Positions 1-11,542 are shown, counted from the stretch's first letter. The stretch is DNA of 64,000 nucleotides from Cladorrhinum sp. PSN259 (GCA_033725935.1 MU867074.1:620001-684000); one strand, 5' to 3'. The notes: a model not told the origin generated them from the letters alone. Made by a program: numbers and translations.

Positions 1-243
1 CTTTTTTCCCTCGGCCAGGAAGACAGAACAATAGCCATTATCTTGGTGACATTGAACTCAAACAGCTGAGGAACCTTGACATGCTCTCTTTCTGACCTAC
101 TTGCGGAACCTCCAATTGCCGAGACGAACAGCGCCGTACGATCTCAATCACGACCCTTCGCCGCAGAGTACCGAACCGACGGGACCCCTATGAATTGAAA
201 CCTCCCTTGCAACCACTGTCTCTGACAGCCCTCACACCCCACC
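1..243 (+). promoter_or_regulatory. Upstream region and 5' leader of the TM9SF gene
   Basis: There is no coding sequence here. The stretch directly precedes the ATG of the EMP70-type gene and ends in a C/A-rich leader, as is common just before fungal start codons. I see no firm TATA or CCAAT element. The window edge cuts off whatever lies further upstream. Confidence 0.5.
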
Positions 244-2388
244 ATGCACATCGCAATGCATACCGATCTTAGCACCTGGGCGACCATCGCCCTCCTCATA
301 GTCCCAACCTCAGCATTCTACATTCCCTTCTTCTCAGTCCACTCCTACCCATCCAAATCGCCAATCCCACTGCTAGTCAACAAAGTCTACTCCGACACCT
401 CACAACTCCAGTATGCATACTACGACCTTCCATTCGTCTGTCCGAGACCTACCTCCCGACCACTCGGTACCTCCGGTTTATTTTCCGGCCAGAACATACC
501 GCTAAACCTAGGCGAAGTACTACGTGGAGACCGCATCACAGCGTCGGATATAAGTCTACGCATGCAAGAGGATAATGAGTGTTCCGTACTTTGCGCCAGA
601 CGGGTAGACCCCAAGGCTCTGAAAAGGGCAAGGGAACTGGTCAAGGAGGGTTACGTGGTTGAATGGATAGTGGATAACTTACCCGGCGCTACCAGCTTTG
701 TTACGGTTGATAAGACGAGGAAGTACTATGCGGCAGGGTTCAAGTTGGGACAAGTTGAGGGTAAAGGGCATACGCAGAAGGTTTACCTGAACAATCACTT
801 TACGATTGTTATTCGGTACAGAAATGCCCAGGGCAGAAAGGGCGAAAGGGGTGAGAAGGTAGTTGTCGGGTTTGAGGTTTACCCCAAGAGCGTCGGGCCG
901 AGTGCAGAGAGGGATGGGGAAACTGGGTGTCCGGCTGATTTGGTTAGTAAAGGCGGGGAGAAGTTTGAGCTTCTCGAGAGTGCCGAGGGCCTGAACGGGA
1001 CGACGACGATTCACTACAGTTATGCAATTTATTTTCGGGAGGATAATTCCATCGAGTGGAGCAAGAGGTGGGATTTGTACTTTGTTAACCAGGAGGAAGG
1101 GGCCAAGATTCACTGGATGGCTATTGTAAATTCGTTGATTATTTGTGGGGTTTTGACGGGAGTTGTGTTGATGATTCTGGCGAGGACGGTTAGGGCTGAT
1201 ATCAAGGGGTATAGGGATGGGCTACTTGAGAAGGGTAAACGAAAGGTGATCAAGGACAAGGTTTCGGGACTGTTGGATCAGGGCGATGAGGTTGGTGTGG
1301 TGGATGATGATGAGGATGATGATGATGAGGAGGATGCGGGAGGGGTGGAGGATGTTACTGGGTGGAAGCTGCTTCATGCCGATGTGTTTCGGACTCCCAG
1401 GAACGGGCATTTGCTTGCGCCATTGGTTGGTTCGGGCATGCAGCTGCTGTTTATGGCTGTTGGTTTGGTTTTGCTGAGTGCCCTGGGGATTTTGAGTCCC
1501 AGCTTCAGGGGTGGATTCATAAGCTTTGGGGTTGGGTTGTTTGTGTTTGCGGGGCTGTTGTCGGGATATTTCTCGTCAAGGGTTTATAAGACTTTTGGTG
1601 GACGGGACTGGAGAAGGAACACGGTGGTCACGGCTACTTTGTTTCCGGGGCTCCTGTTCGCCATTGTCTTCGTACTCAACTTGTTTGTTTGGGCGCAAGC
1701 TTCGAGCACGGCGCTTCCGTTTGGTACGCTGATTGCGATGGTGTTCCTCTGGCTGTGCGTTCAAGTTCCCCTGGTGTATGCGGGAGCTTGGTATGGGTTT
1801 CTCAAGGCTGGCAACTGGGAATATCCGACCAAGACGAGCAGTATTCCGAGGCAGATCCCACAGCAGGCTTGGTATATCAAGGGGATGAACGCGGCGCTGC
1901 TTGCGGGCTTGATACCGTTTGCTGTCATTTTCATTGAGCTATTGTTTGTGTTCCAGTCGGTGTGGCAGGACAAGAGCGGGTATTACTACGTCTTCGGGTT
2001 CCTGGCGGTTGTGTCGACGATTCTCATATTGACGATTGCCGAAGTGACAGTGCTGGCTATCTACGTTCAGTTGTGCTCAGAAAACTATCATTGGTGGTGG
2101 TCGAGTTTTATGGTGGGCGGTGGCAGCGCCGTGTGGGTGTTTGCCTACTGTACCTGGTACTACTTTGCGAAGCTGCACATTACGGGGTTCTTGAGCAGTT
2201 TGCTGTTCTTCAGTTACAGCTTCATGGCTTGCTGTGTCTATGGCCTTCTCACTGGGACAGTGGGTTTCGTGACGGCGTTTGCATTTGTGAGGAGGATTTA
2301 CGGGTGAGTTACAATTGGCTCCTATTTGCACACCAAAGGGCTGAAAGCTAACAATATATCCTCCTACAGAGCGATCAAGGCCGATTAA
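244..2388 (+). CDS. EMP70/TM9SF (nonaspanin) transmembrane protein
   Basis: The exons are 244-2303 and 2370-2388, joined over a 66-nt intron (GTGAGT...CTACAG, branch GCTAAC), giving 692 aa. The protein starts with a signal peptide (about residues 1-25). A lumenal domain follows with the family motifs LLVNKVYSD, YAYYDLPF and LGEVLRGDRI, then about nine membrane spans from residue 290, including GWKLLHADVFRTP and LVGSGMQLLF between TM1 and TM2. The terminal exon supplies the last residues AIKAD, so the mature end is RRIYGAIKAD. That gives the K-x-D COPI/Golgi-retention signal known in this family. Family members act in Golgi/endosome membrane-protein sorting and cell adhesion. An acidic run (about residues 355-364) lies in the first cytosolic loop. 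The family is certain; which TMN paralogue this is remains open. Confidence 0.95.
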
Positions 2389-3254
2389 TTGAGGGAAGGT
2401 TTCTTCTGTCTTCATTTATTGCATCTGCATGGGAGGGGAGTTTTTGAATAATAGGTACAGCTTCGGTATATGTTTTGAGAGGGTTTACAGAGATGGGGGC
2501 AGCATTGAGACGAATTGGAAAGCGTGTAAGAGGTTTTGGGTTTTGATTTTATTTTGCCAGCTGTCCAGATAAATCTTCGGGGAGAGGAGGATGAACGGGT
2601 AAGCCGGAAGAGCATGCGCGGGCTTGATGATTGTTGATGAGGGGTTCACCGAGGCAGATTAAGATAAGATTCCTAGTCGATGTACTAGAATCCTACTAGT
2701 CTAGTGCTAGTTCACATGGTGAGTTGGCAAGGTCGGGAGAATAATTCTGGTCCTCTATCAGAGTAGCTTGATGCCCATGAAGTTGGGAAAGCCTTCAATT
2801 GGGATGAGTAGTTGATGTTCCGTTTAACTATTAGTTCAGTAATGATCATGGAGCGAAGGAGAAGCTCGAGGGAAGTCGTGGGAGCATAAACTCAAACCCT
2901 AACCCTGTATACTGTAGAACCAAGTGACGCAAGTTTTCCCCACTCCCGTTCTTGGCCTCGGTACGTACCTTCGTGTAGCGGAAACCGCACCGTCGCGGAC
3001 GGCTTAGCTTCGCTCCCACCTCACAAAATTGTTGCCGCAGAAACTTGGAACAGCCACTCCTACGCTGACGGCTACATTTGGTATTAGTAGCACGAGGGCG
3101 GCTTCGCTCTTGATATTTGCGATTCCGAGCGATCAATTGTTGACGATATTTGATTCACAATTTGCCGATTGTTCTGAGGAGATAGGCCTGGGGAGCCAAA
3201 CTCGCATCCGAATCCGGGCGAAGGGCGAACGGCGAGGTTTTTCCACCGGCACGG
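2389..3254. other. Intergenic: TM9SF 3' region and mdv1 promoter
   Basis: No gene is visible. The left part is the 3' flank of the TM9SF gene, with an AT-rich stretch near 2445. A cluster of five CTAG tetranucleotides lies at 2672-2710. A telomere-repeat-like element lies at 2894-2906. The right part must hold the mdv1 promoter. Short open frames occur on both strands but have no coding character. Confidence 0.6.
2894..2906 (+). promoter_or_regulatory. Telobox-like element (AAACCCTAACCCT)
   Basis: The sequence is two telomere-type repeat units in a row, about 350 bp upstream of the mdv1 start codon. Single telomere-like repeats in promoters bind Myb-type factors of the Tbf1/Teb1 class in yeasts. 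A near-identical copy sits upstream of lea1 at 48349-48361. The regulatory role here is inference. Confidence 0.4.
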
Positions 3255-5424
3255 ATGGCCGACTCGGCGCAGAAGGATGACTTCCCTGACTTGTCGTCCT
3301 TCGACGACGACGTCTCGGTCATATCTGTGAGCTCCAATTGTCCTTTTGGTAATTGCAGGAATAAGTACAGGGACTAACCTGGGTGCTGCGCACGCACAAT
3401 GGCAGACACGAGGCATAGAGGCATTCGGGCGGAAAGTGACCAGCACGGCGAGCCACCTTATCGGCCCTCTTACAGATCCGACCTCGAACCCACACTACAC
3501 CAGCGCCATGAGTGAGGTATCACGCCAGCTGCGGAAGCCTGCTCTGCAGCGCGGGGTGTTTGCGATGGCTCGCACAACGCCAACGGATCTGGTCAGATCC
3601 CGCCTCTCCACCACGGAAATTCACTCCCGTGCTTTAGCTTATGTACCGGATGAACTTCTGAAAAATATCCCTGAGGGCGATCACTCCTATTCTCTTTTTC
3701 AGGGCTTCCAGGCTAGTTTTCCAGAGTTTACCGACGATGGCTCCGGCAAGAAGCACAGGCGACGAGTGTCCAGAGGAAGGAGGCTTCTCGAGGAGCGACC
3801 AACCACACCCGATGGGACTCCCGAGTCCGTAATGAGGATAAAGAAAGAGAAGACCAACATGATGCATCAGCTGGAGATGCTGGGTATCCGCAAGAATATG
3901 GCAAGTGCCGAGATCAGGGAGATCGATGCCAAACTGGAGAACCTAATTGGCATGAGAAAGATCATTCTGGAGCGCCTGGCGAACTTGGAGAAGGAGGAGG
4001 CATTGCTCGAGCATGAGAGTGGGTGGCTCTTTTTTGCTAATGGATTGCCTCGAAGCTAACAATGTTCTACAGTTGTCGATGTCGAAGGCAGGTTAGAAGA
4101 AGCACAAGATCTCGTCGCTGAGGCCCGGTCTGTGGCCGTGCAAACACCAAACAAGTCAGAAGATGCTTCAGGAGATGAGAGCGCACCGGGTTTCATGTCA
4201 CAATCTATCTACGAGAAGCTCCCAAGTGCTTCAGGGACTAGTACTCCCTCGAAGCGGAAGCCTCGCAGTATCCGGAAAAAGTCTACCCCCATTCTTCACG
4301 AACACTTCAAGCCCGGCTCAATGATTCGCTCTATGCGCACTCACCAGGACAGCATCACAGCACTCGACTTTGACGCTCCTTTCGGTTTGATGGTCACCGC
4401 AGCTATGGATGATTCTCTTCGTGTCTGGGACCTGAACGCTGGACGTTGCATTGGTTTACTCGACGGCCACACAGCCTCTGTGCGTGCTCTCAAGGTCGAG
4501 GATAACTTCCTTGCAACCGGCTCAGCGGATGCGACTATCAGACTCTGGGATCTCAGCAAGGCTCACTACGACCCTCAGGGCAGCAGCTTCGGAAAGGAGA
4601 ACGACTCTGATGATGACGGTATTGCTTTCGAGAACCCAGATGATCAGCCTGTCGACCCTCCTGCTGGAAGCATGTCCGACTGCCCTCTTTTTACTCTCCA
4701 GGCTCATCTTGGTGAGATTACGGCACTTCATTTCAGGGGAAACGTCTTGGTTTCCGGTTCGTCTGACAAGACCCTGCGCCAGTGGGATCTCGAGAAGGGA
4801 AGATGTGTGCAGACGCTGGATGTTATGTGGGCGGCGGCTCAGGCAACGGCACTTTCTTCGGGTGGTGACACTTGGAGACAGACCACCCGTGCTTCGGACG
4901 CGTCTGCGGACTTTGTCGGCTCCCTGCAGGTGTTTGAGTCTGCATTGGCCTGCGGAACTGCAGATGGTATGGTCCGTCTTTGGGATCTGCGCAGCGGGCA
5001 GGTTCACCGCAGTTTGGTTGGCCACACCGGCCCGGTTACGTGTCTTCAATTTGATGATGTCCATTTGGTTACTGGTAGTTTGGATAGGAGCATTCGGGTA
5101 AGCAATTCTTTTCTCTCCTCATATAAGCACATGACTAACATGACCTAGATATGGGATCTCCGAACTGGATCCATCTATGATGCCTACGCATATGATAACC
5201 CCGTCACCAGCATGATGTTTGATCAGAGACGCATTGTTTCTGCTGCCGGTGAGGACGTTGTCAAGGTGTATGACAAGGTTGAGGGTCGTCACTGGGATTG
5301 CGGAGCTGGCATCACCGAGGCCGACGAGGCCAAGTCGCCTGCCATCGTGGAGCATGTTCGCATCCGTGATGGGTACATGGTTGAAGGTCGCCGTGATGGC
5401 GTTGTCGGCGTCTGGACATGCTAA
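3255..5424 (+). CDS. mdv1: Mitochondrial division protein 1 (WD40 fission adaptor)
   Basis: There are four exons: 3255-3326, 3406-4018, 4073-5097 and 5149-5424, giving 661 aa. The introns are 79, 54 and 51 nt, with branch sites GACTAAC, GCTAAC and GACTAAC. The start ATG at 3255 gives MADSAQKDDF. The first junction produces VSVISTRGIEAFGRKV, the Mdv1/Caf4 N-terminal block. Residues about 170-250 form a coiled coil (KKEKTNMMHQLEML to VEGRLEEAQ). The C-terminal half carries about seven WD40 repeats, for example LRVWDLNAGRCI, IRLWDLSKA and VRLWDLRSG, ending VVGVWTC. In yeasts this protein links Fis1 on the outer mitochondrial membrane to the dynamin Dnm1. The length fits the family. The function is by homology. 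Confidence 0.95.
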
Positions 5425-5934
5425 AAGCCAGAGACTCTATGAGATTAAGAAGACAACCCACAAAAAAAAAACCAAAAAAAAAAACCAGAAAATTCAAATC
5501 AGGTATTATAGACGGAATGGAATGGGCGAAATGTGTAACGTATATATATGTATATGTAGGTATGACTAACTTAAATTTGAAGGCGGCGTTGTCTTTTCGG
5601 AATTTTATGTCTGGCAGCTACGATATCGTTGTGTGTTAATGCTTTGAATCCCGTCTGTTTAAGGTGTGGTGGCGGTGGCTGCTCCTTCCCAACCCGAAGT
5701 TTTGACAACCCACCTGCCTCGAATGCCGAATTGCACAGAATTTAAACGAATAAACTCAAATAATCATCTTGAATCTTTGCTCCTGTTCTGGCTTAATGAT
5801 CGAGGCCTTGGTTGAGACTGTTGTATGATCACGCCGCTCACATCTGCGCCAGGCGCCCCTATCGGGCAAGCCAATTTGTATATCCTCTTCTGAATCATCA
5901 CCAGGTACTCATCGACACTACCGGCTCACCAAAA
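5425..5934. other. Intergenic: mdv1 3' UTR and upstream of next gene
   Basis: The mdv1 3' flank has two adenine runs (about 5461-5485) and an alternating TA/GT stretch near 5540-5560. The right half is AT-rich and includes AATAAA at about 5750. It must contain the 5' leader of the next (+) gene, whose ATG is at 5935. No coding sequence is seen. Confidence 0.55.
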
Positions 5935-7516
5935 ATGTCGCAGGGTAACGTCCCAAACGTTAAGAGTATATTTGGAACGCTTCTCAGACCGGCACCCTTC
6001 CGGACTTATTCGAGAAAGGGGAAGCACAGGCCATCGGATAACTCACCGACCTTTGAACCAATACCACACCAGTCGAAGAGGAAGGCTAGCTCGGATCCCA
6101 GCGCACTTCAGGTGTCAAAGAAAATATTGAAAGATGTGTCTACACAATGGAAGCCGTCAACTGAGCATTCTCCTCGAATTATCGTTATGGAGGAAGAGCA
6201 ACAAGTAATTCAATATAAGGAACACAGCCCAGCTTCTGTCCATATGGATAACGAGATCAGTTTCCTTCCGGAGTACAGTGATCCTGAGGAAGAAAGCAGT
6301 GATGATAGTGATGGAACCTTTGACGTGCAGCACAGTAAGTCACAACGGTCTAAAGTCTCCCACGTAATGGTATCTAACCCTGAAGCCCCTAGTTTCCCCC
6401 AGACGCGCAACTAGTTCAAGCAAGTCAACCAGCCCACATTCAGCTTCACCGGATGAAGTCGAAGAGACCCCAGAAACCAATTCGGCACAAGGAGACGAGA
6501 AGAAACCAGCGCCGGTATCTTATCATGATCACACGCGAAGACCGGGCAGACCATTTCTTCATCAACACAAGGGCCTTCGACGACGTCCATACTTGATATT
6601 CAACCAGACTCCTTCTCATCGACTCAAGGAACTTCCAAAGAGTGAAAAGAAGAGGTCGATATTTGCCTCACGCACCAATCTCGGCGACGGGTTCTCTGAC
6701 AATGAAGCCAAACATAGCGGTTTGGTCTTGTTGACACGGAACGGCAGACATTCAGGCTCTGGACCCAACTTTGGACCACTGGATGTGACACAGTCAAGAT
6801 CGCCCAAAGCAAAGGGGAAAACAATGGAAGAAAATGTGAGAAACAAACGCAAGAGCCGAAGAACAGAGAGGGACGACAACTCTTTCGCGCCGTTGCCCAA
6901 GAAGCAGAAGAAAACCACAGAGCGGGAGAAGTCAAAAGCTACGAAGCAAGACAAACAACAAACCCCACCGCAGGAGAACGCCAGCTCTGAACGAACAATT
7001 GTCAACAGCGATGTACTTGACTTGGCAAAAGAACAGGACCAAACCGTTGAGACATTGCCGAAAGTGACAAACAAAGAGGCCGGGGATGACACAACACCGC
7101 ATGATAACACCAAAGAAACCGAGCCTCCTGAAACAAGTCTGACAGAGGAGCAAAACCAAGTAAATCCATCATCAGATGAATCCGTCCAGTTCATAATCCC
7201 AAACAGTGATGACATGAGCCTCCTACTAGCACACATACCTCGCCATGCAATAATAGCAGGCCCAAAACCAAGCTGCTCCTGGGAGACGTACATCCCCGAA
7301 TCATCAGATATGGGTAGAGCCAGTTCTATGCCAGCACCCACCAGGTTGTCTCATACGAAGGAAGCTTCAGAAGTCAATCCAGCAGAGGAGCAGCAGCCAT
7401 CATCACCCAGTCTGCCGTTGTTACTAGGGGACTTGAAGGAGCAAGTCTCTTTCTCCTTGGACACAAAATCTCAAGCTCCTCTTCAAAGGACTCTTCGGAG
7501 GATTAACACACAATAG
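5935..7516 (+). CDS. Unrecognised low-complexity, basic/acidic protein
   Basis: The exons are 5935-6334 and 6393-7516 with a 58-nt intron (GTAAGT...CCTAG, branch TCTAACC), giving 507 aa. The acceptor at 6392 is the one that restores the frame; the more obvious CAG at 6402 does not. The start MSQGNVPNVKSIFGTL is the first ATG in the frame. I do not recognise the family. The protein is rich in S, E, K, P and Q and largely disordered. It has an acidic Ser-rich patch (SDPEEESSDDSD) and basic patches (KRKSRRTERD, KKQKKTTEREK) that look like nuclear signals. A short AT-hook-like string, RRPGRP, falls at residues 182-187. A nuclear role is only a guess. Confidence 0.75.
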
Positions 7517-7847
7517 AATGCAGTGAAACACAGGTATTTGGACGACTTTTGGTCTGAGATAGGGAATGGGATATAATTACGTCGTATTGTACGGGAAGAG
7601 CATAAAAATGGGAGAGAAGAATAGATCTGGAGAGCCAAGAATTTTCGCTACACAACTATTTTTTTGCTAAACATCACCACCAGCACTAGCGGGTATAAGC
7701 CATTTATAAAGCGAACTTTTGGACTTTGTACATGTACACTTCGTGATATCAATTGTATTTCCCAGCTCTTTCCCCAAACGCCATAATAACCACAAGATCG
7801 CAAGGACGGTATTGCATGCAAAGTAACGCGACTCCTTTTGACGACCT
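7517..7847. other. Convergent 3' region between the low-complexity gene and bub3
   Basis: This gap of about 330 bp separates two convergent genes. It is AT-rich, with short T and A runs (for example near 7660), as expected for facing 3' UTRs. There is no coding sequence. Confidence 0.5.
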
Positions 7848-9056
7848 TTACTTAGCCCCCTTACCCTTAGCCTCAGTCTCACCCAACTCTCTAATCAAAA
7901 CCCTCGCCCTCCCCTCACCACTATACGCTTCCTCCTCCTTCCCACTCTCAAACCCTGGGCAGACACCAATAGCGAGGTACTTCCCATCCTTGCTGAATCC
8001 CAGCGCAGCAACGCCCTCAGGGAACTTCTGGTACTGTCTCATCCTCCTCTTGGCCTCTGCATCCCACAGAGCTACCGTGGCATCACCTCCTCCACTGGCA
8101 AAAGTACCATAGACAGGGTGGAAAGCCAACGCGTTCACCGGATACACAATATCACCGCCTCCTTCCTCCTCCGGAGCAGGTTGACGATGGCATTTGAAGG
8201 CGTATTTCCTCGCCTGAGACTCGGGGGTATCTTCGAACCATTCGACCGCCACGCGCCCCTCGATCGAGGAGGTTGCGTAGCCTGCGTCGTTAGGCATGCA
8301 TGCTACTGCTCTTGTCAAGAACTTGAGGGATGATTCTCGGGTTTGCCATGGTTGTGGGACTGATCCAGAGGTGGAGGATGAGGCCAAGGTGGGGAGGTCG
8401 TAGATGTGGAGGAGACGGGCGGTCATTGCTACCACTATTTTTGAGGGGGAGATCGAGAGGGCGTGAGGTTTTCCTGGGAGGGGGATGGAAAGTGGTGGGA
8501 TGTTGGTTGAAAGATTGTGGATATGGAGGGTGTGGTCCCACGATGCTGAGATTAGGAGTGCTGGAGAGAGAGAGAGGAAAAGAAAGTTAGCAACAGTGAA
8601 GAAAGCGAGGAGAGAGAGAGAGAGAGAGGAGGGAAACGGACAGTGCTCTGGGCTATAAGCTACGCATCTAACTGCGTCGGCATGTTTTGAGAGAACGGTC
8701 TGGTCGCCTGTTGCGAGGTTTATGCGCTTGACTTGTCTATCAAGACCGGCTGAGAAGGCTTCATCTCGGCTGGCGCCGAAGCAGACATCTAAGACTGGCG
8801 CGCGGTGCTCGTACTTGTTGATTAGGCGGGCTTCCTCGGCACCGTCGATGATTTCATAGAGGTAGACGTGCTTGTCCCACGAGGAGACGATGAGACGGTT
8901 TGGCGCGCCTGGGACGGAGGGGGAGAAGACGAGCGCCGAGATGGCGTCGGTGGGCGGTTGCGCCGTTTCGAATTGCGCCGCTATTTTGGCAATGAACGTT
9001 AATTATCGGATTCGATAAAGCCTGGTTTTTGGGGATGGATGCATACCTGGAGCCAT
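7848..9056 (-). CDS. bub3: Spindle assembly checkpoint WD40 protein Bub3
   Basis: Reading right to left, the exons are 9056-9047, 8980-8642 and 8560-7848, giving 353 aa. The first exon has only 10 nt (MAP + 1 base). The junctions read MAPAAQFETAQPP and YSPEHSLLISASWD. The second intron has a less usual GTCCGT donor. Diagnostic Bub3 blocks are RESSLKFLTRAVACMPND, GYATSSIEGRVAVEWFE, KYAFKCHRQ and VNALAFHPVYGTFASGGGDATVALWD. Bub3 recruits Bub1 and Mad3/BubR1 to phosphorylated kinetochore MELT repeats; it is a seven-bladed propeller of about this length. The gene shares a 355-bp upstream region with the divergent F-box gene. The identity is firm. Confidence 0.95.
8561..8641 (-). other. bub3 intron 2 with (CT)n tracts at both ends
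   Basis: On the coding strand this 81-nt intron has CT-repeat tracts shortly after the donor and again just before the acceptor. They appear on the + strand as GA repeats at 8611-8629 and about 8563-8576. A GCTAAC branch site lies between them. The second tract can serve as the polypyrimidine tract. Confidence 0.6.
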
Positions 9057-9411
9057 TATGATTTTCTGGGTTTGGTGTATTTGGGAAGGTGGTGAAGATG
9101 TTGAAAACAGACAGGAGTGGAAGCTTCAGTTATTGGAGAGCTTCTCCAAATGCGACAAGACAGTCTCTGGGGCAATGGGCAAGCCTGAAGGTAAACAATG
9201 GGGCACTAACAAATCCTGCCGCCTGTTACCGCCATTTTTCACGGGCAAGGTCTGGGCATCCCCAATTTATAACCGTCCAAACCTGTAAGTTTCAACCGTC
9301 GGGGGCCCAATTCCTACCCATATCACGGAACAGATAGAGTTTGATATCCTCACCGATAGCAACTCCATCCGATTCGCCGATAGCCATAAGCTTGATAGGG
9401 ATAATTTCAAG
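9057..9411. promoter_or_regulatory. Divergent promoter region, bub3 / F-box gene
   Basis: This stretch of about 355 bp lies between the start codons of two divergent genes and must hold both leaders. I see no clear TATA box or CCAAT motif and no coding sequence of its own. Confidence 0.45.
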
Positions 9412-11394
9412 ATGCGATACACGGAAATTTTCTTTGATTTTCTATTGCTCTTTCCCCGTACAACCCACCCTGAGCAAACCTGGAATATCATGATGGCCAT
9501 GACCTTGAAGTTCCGCCAGCACTGCGTGCCTGGCAGGTGCCGAATCTGTCGTTACCTCCTGCAAGACGGCGACGAAATCAGGATACCAACCAATTCCCGT
9601 CCGATGGATACCGATTACCAGCGCGGCCTGAAGTGGCGTTTGAAGAACTTCGAGCGCTTCGAAGAATACTGGTTTTGCAATGAGGCCGAGTGCGATCACA
9701 AGAACAACGACGGACCATTGCCAGCTTTCCATAGATGGTGTTACTCGAACGGAAGATTAGATTGCATGTTCTTCGCTGCTATCGAGTATACATTCGAACC
9801 AATGCCTCAAGTGGACCGAATCCGACAGCAGAACATCCGGGATTCGTTCATCAATAGCGTACTCATACCCTCTTTTCTTGGCAGGCTTCCATATGAGATT
9901 CTAGTTATGGTATCCGACTACTTGATCGTCCAAATTCGTCAGTTCGCTGTCAAAGAGATCGAGAGTATCTATTCAGCACGCCAAGGTTATGGGGCCCAGA
10001 GCAGTATCGATATGTCAAAGTCTGTATGGGCTCGATATATCCTTATTGAGGGTGTAGCCTATATCGAACACTTATCCAACTTTCCAGCGCCCGGGTTTCG
10101 TCAAGTTTTTGATGCCGATAGCGCACCGCGCGTGAACTTACTCTACATACTCGTAGATCATCTGGGGGTTCGTAAGTTGGCGGGTGCCAATGGGGCCAAC
10201 AATCCTTTGGACGAGAAAACAGATCCCGGATCTTGGTGGCGTGTTATTTCCAATCGGCGTGGTATTAAAGAAGTGCAGGCAGTATTTGATGGACTCAAGA
10301 TTCGAAATATCAGCTTCGGTTCGAGGCGAGCCAAAACCACAAAGCTGCTACCTGAGCCTATGAAGCCTTCGACCTTACGTGACTGCGTGCTGTGGAGGGC
10401 AGCAGAAAAGAATGTCAGGTTTATACCCTTCAGGATGAATGGCCCAGATGTTACCGGTTATTCTTTCTGCTGGTCCCAAGGCTTGATCCATATGCAAGTC
10501 CACCGTAGGGAAGATCATTACAACATCTATCGGGATTTCGATGCGTTGCTTGCAAGACCGATTTGGGTGTTTCTCCCAACAGGACCCGGCGAATATATAT
10601 CGCAGATTCTAATCGAGAAGTATCATAGAAGGAATGTCGCCGCTTTCATGGTAAGAGTTCTGTATTTTGTGTTGATCGCGTGGTACCAAGTCAAGCCAAC
10701 TGACCACAAATAGTTCGTGACAAATACGAACTACGCCGCAAATGTAGGGCCGGGGCCCTTCCTGAATAGAAGAGGCAAGCACCCGAGTATACTCATTCAA
10801 CTTGATAGCAAGGAGACGACCCTTTACTTTAACCAGTCGATTCGAGGTATTCGTCGAATCATGAGGCCAAAGGGTGATGAACACAAGTTACCACTGCAGC
10901 TCATCGAAGTCTCTGACCCAATGATGGATTATGAGACCTTCCGTAGCTGTGCTCCGGTTGCAGGCATAAAGGAGATTGTTGTTTGTCGAGACCGACGATT
11001 TGACTGGGCAATAACTGGGCTTCTATTGGATTACTATGACGGTTCTCGGGCGTGTCTGGGCCATTTTCGTTTCGACTCTACGGTGCGACCTGGGTATAGA
11101 TTACCCCCAGAAGGGATCGAAGCTCTGTATATTGGTAAGAGGAGCCGGAACCGATTCAATCCTGTTGTTGCGATTGCCACATCCCTTCCAGATCCACGCC
11201 TTGGTGATGAAAGCGTGGTTGGGTTTTGGCGTGGAATTCCCTTTAAACCCCCGCGGGATGATAGTGGTGACCTTGAGCTGTGCTGCAAACTTCACGCTGG
11301 CAGCGCATCCATGGATCTGTTCGCTGTAATGAGATCGAAGCAAGTTTGTTCGATCCCTCGCCTTGTTCCGGGGCTGGAATTTGATGTGGTTTAG
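9412..11394 (+). CDS. Fungal F-box-like protein with Cys-rich N-terminus
   Basis: The exons are 9412-10650 and 10714-11394 with a 63-nt phase-0 intron (GTAAGA...AATAG). This gives 639 aa from the first ATG, or 613 aa from the in-frame ATG at 9490 (MMAMTLKF), which looks the more natural start. The N-terminal part has clustered Cys/His (CVPGRCRIC, FCNEAECDH, CYSNGRLDC) that could bind zinc. At about residues 150-175 a segment LGRLPYEILVMVSDYL resembles an F-box, the Skp1-binding element of SCF ubiquitin ligases. The C-terminal 450 residues are unassigned; large families of such proteins occur in moulds. Substrates are unknown. The F-box call rests on this one motif. Confidence 0.75.
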
Positions 11395-11542
11395 GTGATA
11401 TCACAAGCCTCGCCAAGCCCAATGGCGTGGGGCCTGGGGGAAGCAGGGGACAAGCTTCCCCGCGATGCTGAGCAGCCCCCCCACCTTCACTTTCCAATGC
11501 TCATCTGAACTGAACATACCTATTCTCGCATATCAAACACAA
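11395..11542 (+). promoter_or_regulatory. Short gap ahead of cnxE
   Basis: Only 148 bp separate the F-box gene stop from the likely cnxE ATG at 11543. An in-frame ATG at 11465 would extend cnxE by 26 residues. The tightness suggests that the cnxE promoter overlaps the upstream gene's 3' end. Confidence 0.4.

Noticed and set aside
2894..2906. Subtelomere or telomere remnant
   Set aside because: Only two repeat units lie within ordinary gene-dense sequence, so a promoter element is more likely.
6393..6402. Alternative acceptor CAG at 6402 for the low-complexity gene
   Set aside because: It does not join in frame with the long second exon; the TAG at 6392 does.
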